9,453 nt of DNA from UBA5359 sp028699365 [NCBI: bacterium] (GTDB lineage: Bacteria; UBP13; UBA5359), in assembly GCA_028699365.1 (NCBI GenBank), contig JAQVUQ010000081.1, forward strand, positions 1 through 9,453, given 5' to 3'. Made by a program: the position numbers and the translations under genes. The notes beneath the pieces were generated by a model. It did not search any database. It was not told where the DNA came from and saw only the letters and a list, made by a program, of their open reading frames with translations. Below are positions 6,816 through 9,453 of the stretch, piece after piece (the first letter of the stretch is position 1; each line of letters opens with the position of its first letter).

Positions 6816-6826
6816 CACAGTTGACA
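6810..6826. repeat. 17-bp perfect inverted repeat holding both divergent -35 boxes
   Basis: TGTCAAC-ACA-GTTGACA: two 7-bp arms with a 3-bp centre. Each arm contains one TTGACA, so the operon promoter (minus) and the hydrolase promoter (plus) have their -35 elements back to back. RNA polymerases on the two promoters must compete for it, and it may also be a regulator site. Confidence 0.8.
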
Positions 6827-6849
6827 ACGATATGCTCGCAGGTTAGCAT
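6821..6849 (+). promoter_or_regulatory. Promoter of the GH123/DUF4091-type hydrolase gene
   Basis: TTGACA (6821-6826), a 17-base spacer, then TAGCAT (6844-6849). The -35 is perfect; the -10 matches 4 of 6 bases, so it is weaker than the opposing promoter and may need help. Transcription would start near 6856, about 50 nt before the chosen ATG. Confidence 0.6.
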
Positions 6850-6893
6850 TTACGCATAGTTAACAGTCATTTATTAAAGTCCACATCCTGTAT

Positions 6894-6898
6894 GGAGG
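6894..6898 (+). promoter_or_regulatory. Ribosome binding site deciding the hydrolase start
   Basis: GGAGG is eight bases before ATG 6907 and five before ATG 6904, but falls inside the reading frame of ATG 6892, which itself has no Shine-Dalgarno upstream. This favours 6907 (or 6904). Confidence 0.7.
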
Positions 6899-6906
6899 CA
6901 ATGATG

Positions 6907-8517
6907 ATGGAAGACCGTTTTGATGCCTGGCTGGCTACATCTCTTTATAGAATTTATCCCCAATCTCCTTCCCCGGCAGACGATTTAACTTGTCTGGAAG
7001 GTGCCCGGAGTGAACGCCTCTCTTTTCAGATAGGTTGCCGGACCGGAGCCGTATCCGGCAGCCTCAAGGCGGAGATAGATGCTGGCGAAGGGATACTCGT
7101 CACTGTACGCCGCATAGCCTTTGTGCCGCTGCCGCATACTACACCGGATACTCCGGCAGAAGAACTGGAAAACGGCGGTTTTGTGCCCGGTATGGTGCCG
7201 GACCCCCTGCTGCCCGGAGACGAAATATCTATCGGCTGTTTTGAAACGGCTGCCTTCTGGGTGACGGTCAGGATAACCCCGGAAGCTCAGGCGGGCAGGC
7301 GCAAACTGGGAATCAGGCTCAGTCTGAACGGGGAAACGATGACCCGGCTGGAAGCAGAACTCAAAGTCTATCCCGGTTTGCTGCCCCAGAGACAGAACTT
7401 TCCGGTGACCAACTGGTTTTACGCCGATGCCCTGCTGGATTGGTACGGATTGCAAACGTTCGAAGATAAGTTTTGGGACATATTGAGACGTTACATGGCC
7501 GATCTGTCCGAGCACGGCCAGGATACGATATACGTTCCGGTGTTTACCCCTCCCCTGGACGGCATCAAACGGCCTACCCAATTGCTGCAAGTCAACCGGT
7601 CCGGCAGCGATTATGTCTTCGATTGGAGCCTGGTAAAGCGCTGGGTGGATACGGCTCGGGCCTGCGGTATAAAATACTTTGAATGGACCCACCTGTTTAC
7701 GCAATGGGGAGCCGCCAACGCCATTCGCATCTACGAGGGACACGGTCTGGAGGGAAGACTTCTCTGGTCTCCGGATACGGGAGCGGTATCGGACATCTAC
7801 AGGGGATTCCTTTCACAGTATCTGCCGCAGCTTCATGCCTTTCTGGACAAGGAGAATCTGCTGGAAACCAGTTTCTTTCACCTTTCCGATGAACCGCACG
7901 GCGAGGAGCATCTGGTCAATTATCGTGCGGCCAGGGATATGCTGCGGGAACTGGCCCCCTGGATGCAGATCATGGATGCCCTGAGCGACATCTCCTTTGC
8001 CAGAGAAGGCCTGACGGATATCCCGATCCCCGTCATAAACAACGCCCCGGAATTCATGGCGGAGGGATTTCCTGCCTGGGCTTACTTCTGCTGCTGCCCA
8101 CGGGGAAAATACCTGAATCGCTTCATGGATACGCCGCTGATAAAGATAAAGATGACCGGCTGGCTCCTTTATCGCAACAAGGCCAAAGGTTTTCTCCACT
8201 GGGGAGCCAACTACTGGTATCGGGGAGGAACCGGCGACTTGATCGATCCTTTTCATGTAACCGATGCCGGAAGGTGGCCGGATTGGACTTACGGCGATCC
8301 CTTTGTGATCTACCCGGGAACCGACGGTCCGGTAGATTCCATACGCTGGGAGATCTTTGCCGAAAGCTTGCAGGATTATGCCCTGCTGCAGATTTGCAAT
8401 ATTGACCCGGAGGATACTTTGCTGCAGGATATACACGATTATGCGGACTTTCCCCGGGATGCCGAGTGGTTAAGCCGGCAACGACGATATCTGCTGGAGC
8501 GGCTGAGCGGCGAATAA
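6907..8517 (+). CDS. GH123-type (DUF4091) glycoside hydrolase, cytoplasmic
   Basis: The gene encodes 536 residues from ATG 6907. Residues 1 to about 160 are a beta-sandwich-like N-terminal region; from PVTNWFYADALLDWYG (about 166) a TIM-barrel domain of the GH123/DUF4091 type follows. The key motif is FFHLSDEP, with an Asp-Glu pair at about D328-E329. In characterised GH123 beta-N-acetylgalactosaminidases such an adjacent pair serves in substrate-assisted catalysis, with Glu as general acid and Asp holding the substrate acetamido group. Also typical are FDWSLVKRWVD, FLHWGANYW (429-437), GDPFVIYPG (463-471) and RWEIFAESLQDYALL near the end. There is no signal peptide, so it should act on imported oligosaccharides. 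It is transcribed away from the repressor operon from a shared promoter region. DUF4091 proteins are broad, so N-acetylhexosaminidase activity is plausible but not proven. Confidence 0.85.
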   Translation: MEDRFDAWLATSLYRIYPQSPSPADDLTCLEGARSERLSFQIGCRTGAVSGSLKAEIDAGEGILVTVRRIAFVPLPHTTPDTPAEELENGGFVPGMVPDPLLPGDEISIGCFETAAFWVTVRITPEAQAGRRKLGIRLSLNGETMTRLEAELKVYPGLLPQRQNFPVTNWFYADALLDWYGLQTFEDKFWDILRRYMADLSEHGQDTIYVPVFTPPLDGIKRPTQLLQVNRSGSDYVFDWSLVKRWVDTARACGIKYFEWTHLFTQWGAANAIRIYEGHGLEGRLLWSPDTGAVSDIYRGFLSQYLPQLHAFLDKENLLETSFFHLSDEPHGEEHLVNYRAARDMLRELAPWMQIMDALSDISFAREGLTDIPIPVINNAPEFMAEGFPAWAYFCCCPRGKYLNRFMDTPLIKIKMTGWLLYRNKAKGFLHWGANYWYRGGTGDLIDPFHVTDAGRWPDWTYGDPFVIYPGTDGPVDSIRWEIFAESLQDYALLQICNIDPEDTLLQDIHDYADFPRDAEWLSRQRRYLLERLSGE

Positions 8518-8534
8518 TCATGGTATTACTTGCA

Positions 8535-9357
8535 TCAATCGCTCCCTGCATCCGATAATTTCCGTATGAGTTTACGTCCCTTGGACGTCAGCCGGTATTT
8601 CTGATTGCTGCTGCGGGGTTTATCGGGAATAGTCATTTCGATGAGGCCGTTTTCAATCGCTGGATTGAGATAGCTGTATAGAAACGTAGGACGATGACGT
8701 AGCTCCAACCGCGTCATGATTTCTATGGTAGCTGCTGTTTCTCCATGAAGAACTGTCAATAATCGCCGAACTTGTTCGGTGACTTGTTCGGTGACTTGTT
8801 CGGTGACTTGTTCGGTAGCGGGTTGTGTATCATTCAATAAGATCAATTGAAACGTTTTTCCTGCTTTGCCATTGTCAATAATCGGCAAAACATGACCTAA
8901 CTGCTGCCAATTATTACATACATCACGCAATCCCGAGCCGGCGTTCTCACTTAAGCCTATGCGGCGAAAAGCCAGAACTATGTTAGGATTGCGTACCTCC
9001 TTGGGCCCGGGCTCAAGCAGATCTGTAGCGGTAAATGCGTCGCCGGGGTTCCAGAAGATTGTACAATAATGACTGCCAAGTATCGATGATATTATAATCC
9101 ATGACAACACGATCCAGCCAGCGAACTCCCGGTGGATATTCGCCGAACTTGAAGCCAAACCGCTGGCAATCGGCAATCGGCCGTGGAAGAATGCCGCGCA
9201 GATAGCCTTCTGATCCCAAAAGCAAAATTGAAGCAATAGTCGGTTTCAGCCCGGTGGAAGTTTCTCGGATCAGACCAAGTTGAAAAAGAAATTCATTGTC
9301 TGGTAAACCTACATAAGATCGATTATTGGGGCGGCTTTCATATAGTTTTTCTTCATA
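8535..9357 (-). pseudogene. Decayed Schlafen/AlbA-type ATP-binding (RecG-like) protein gene
   Basis: Two minus-strand frames carry consecutive parts of one protein family. The upstream part (9357 to about 9075) has RSYVGLPDNEFLFQLGLI and the segment PTIASILLLGSEGYLRG, typical of the middle of putative ATP-binding, AlbA-domain proteins. The downstream part (from about 9060 to the stop at 8535) is one frame away. It opens with FWNPGDAF, continues EVRNPNIVLAFRRIGLSENAGSGL (the end of the HATPase_c_4 domain), then a TEQV repeat and a winged-helix tail ending RSSNQKYRLTSKGRKLI. The N-box segment (E..xN..xHRDY type) expected before NPGD is missing, so the junction near 9055-9080 is an internal deletion with frame change. 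The N-terminal AlbA domain is also missing: an in-frame stop at 9358-9360 ends the frame. A 233-codon ORF (8535-9236) exists, but its first 50 or so residues are out-of-frame translation. It converges on the hydrolase gene, 17 bp away. Confidence 0.75.
8771..8816 (-). repeat. 12-bp tandem repeat coding TEQV
   Basis: Nearly four perfect head-to-tail copies of CTTGTTCGGTGA (plus-strand reading; starts at 8771, 8783, 8795 and 8807, the last cut short after 10 bases). On the minus strand each unit encodes T-E-Q-V in the linker between the ATPase-like part and the winged helix. Such TEQV runs are common in this protein family and, being a multiple of three, can vary in copy number without breaking the frame. 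Confidence 0.9.
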
Positions 9358-9360
9358 TTA

Positions 9361-9453
9361 CCTACTAGCCGGTGCCGGGAGCTTGACCTGGTGAAACCGG
9401 TAGGCTCTGCCCGGCATACATAAAATGCCGGAGCGTAATCAAAGCACGCTCCG
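9361..9453. other. Dense cluster of inverted repeats, possibly a structured RNA or mobile-element edge
   Basis: No coding potential is evident. Three strong foldbacks follow one another: GCCGGG (9374-9379) with CCCGGC (9410-9415), enclosing GGT-GAA-ACC (9390-9398); CCGGCAT (9411-9417) with ATGCCGG (9425-9431); and CGGAGCGT (9429-9436) with ACGCTCCG (9446-9453). CCTAC (9361-9365) can also pair with GTAGG (9400-9404) as an alternative. Adjacent stems share bases, so they cannot all form at once. The block begins three bases or fewer from the point where the pseudogene frame stops and runs to the window end. I do not recognise a known riboswitch, intron core or insertion-sequence end in it. Confidence 0.45.

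Noticed and set aside
6892-6906. ATG 6892 as the hydrolase start
   Set aside because: It has no ribosome binding site, and GGAGG lies inside the extra codons; 6907 is better placed.
6985-7743. A 252-codon minus-strand frame inside the hydrolase gene
   Set aside because: It is opposite a well-supported GH123-type coding sequence and shows no family features.
9371-9420. A cobalamin-type riboswitch in the structured block
   Set aside because: GGTG and CCCGG fragments occur in a loosely similar order, but the conserved CCCGCNACTGT-type segment is absent and no gene follows within the window.

Overview
The window looks like a carbohydrate-catabolism island from a low-to-moderate GC bacterium, most likely a Bacillota anaerobe. 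This is an inference from three things: a GntR-type winged helix fused to a sugar-binding-protein-like sensor (AraR architecture), strong Shine-Dalgarno sequences, and textbook sigma-A/sigma-70 promoters. No rRNA, tRNA or CRISPR array is visible, and neither is any transporter gene.

Layout. At the left edge is the N-terminal two thirds or so of an AraR-like GntR/LacI-chimera regulator (1-617, minus). It has a clear promoter (689-717) and a phased triple CCGTAC repeat (648-677) lying on its transcription start. Next to it is a short open stretch that looks like the end of a lost gene (731-856). From 6744 down to 861 runs a six-gene minus-strand operon: a LacI-family repressor, a Gfo/Idh/MocA dehydrogenase, a zinc-type MDR dehydrogenase lacking the structural-zinc lobe, an extended SDR epimerase/dehydratase-like protein, and two more, different, Gfo/Idh/MocA proteins. 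Spacings are short (a 4-nt overlap up to 18 nt), which supports a single transcript. Divergent from the repressor is a cytoplasmic GH123/DUF4091-type glycoside hydrolase (6907-8517, plus). The two divergent promoters have their -35 boxes back to back inside a perfect 17-bp inverted repeat (6810-6826), and a LacI-type operator candidate lies on the repressor's own start point.

The right end is decayed. A Schlafen/AlbA-type ATP-binding (RecG-like) gene (8535-9357, minus) has lost its N-terminal domain and an internal segment, with a frame change. It still carries the in-frame TEQV repeat and the C-terminal winged-helix region. It is cut off next to a densely self-complementary stretch (9361-9453) that I cannot assign; it could be the edge of a mobile element.

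Working model (inference): the LacI protein senses an imported sugar derivative and controls itself, the operon and the divergent hydrolase. The hydrolase would cleave an oligosaccharide, possibly one containing an N-acetylhexosamine. The five NAD(P)-type oxidoreductases would then oxidise, epimerise and reduce the released sugar. Five redox enzymes with no kinase, aldolase or isomerase suggests keto-sugar chemistry, such as 3-keto intermediates, or interconversion of sugar or inositol stereoisomers. The substrate cannot be read from the sequence.
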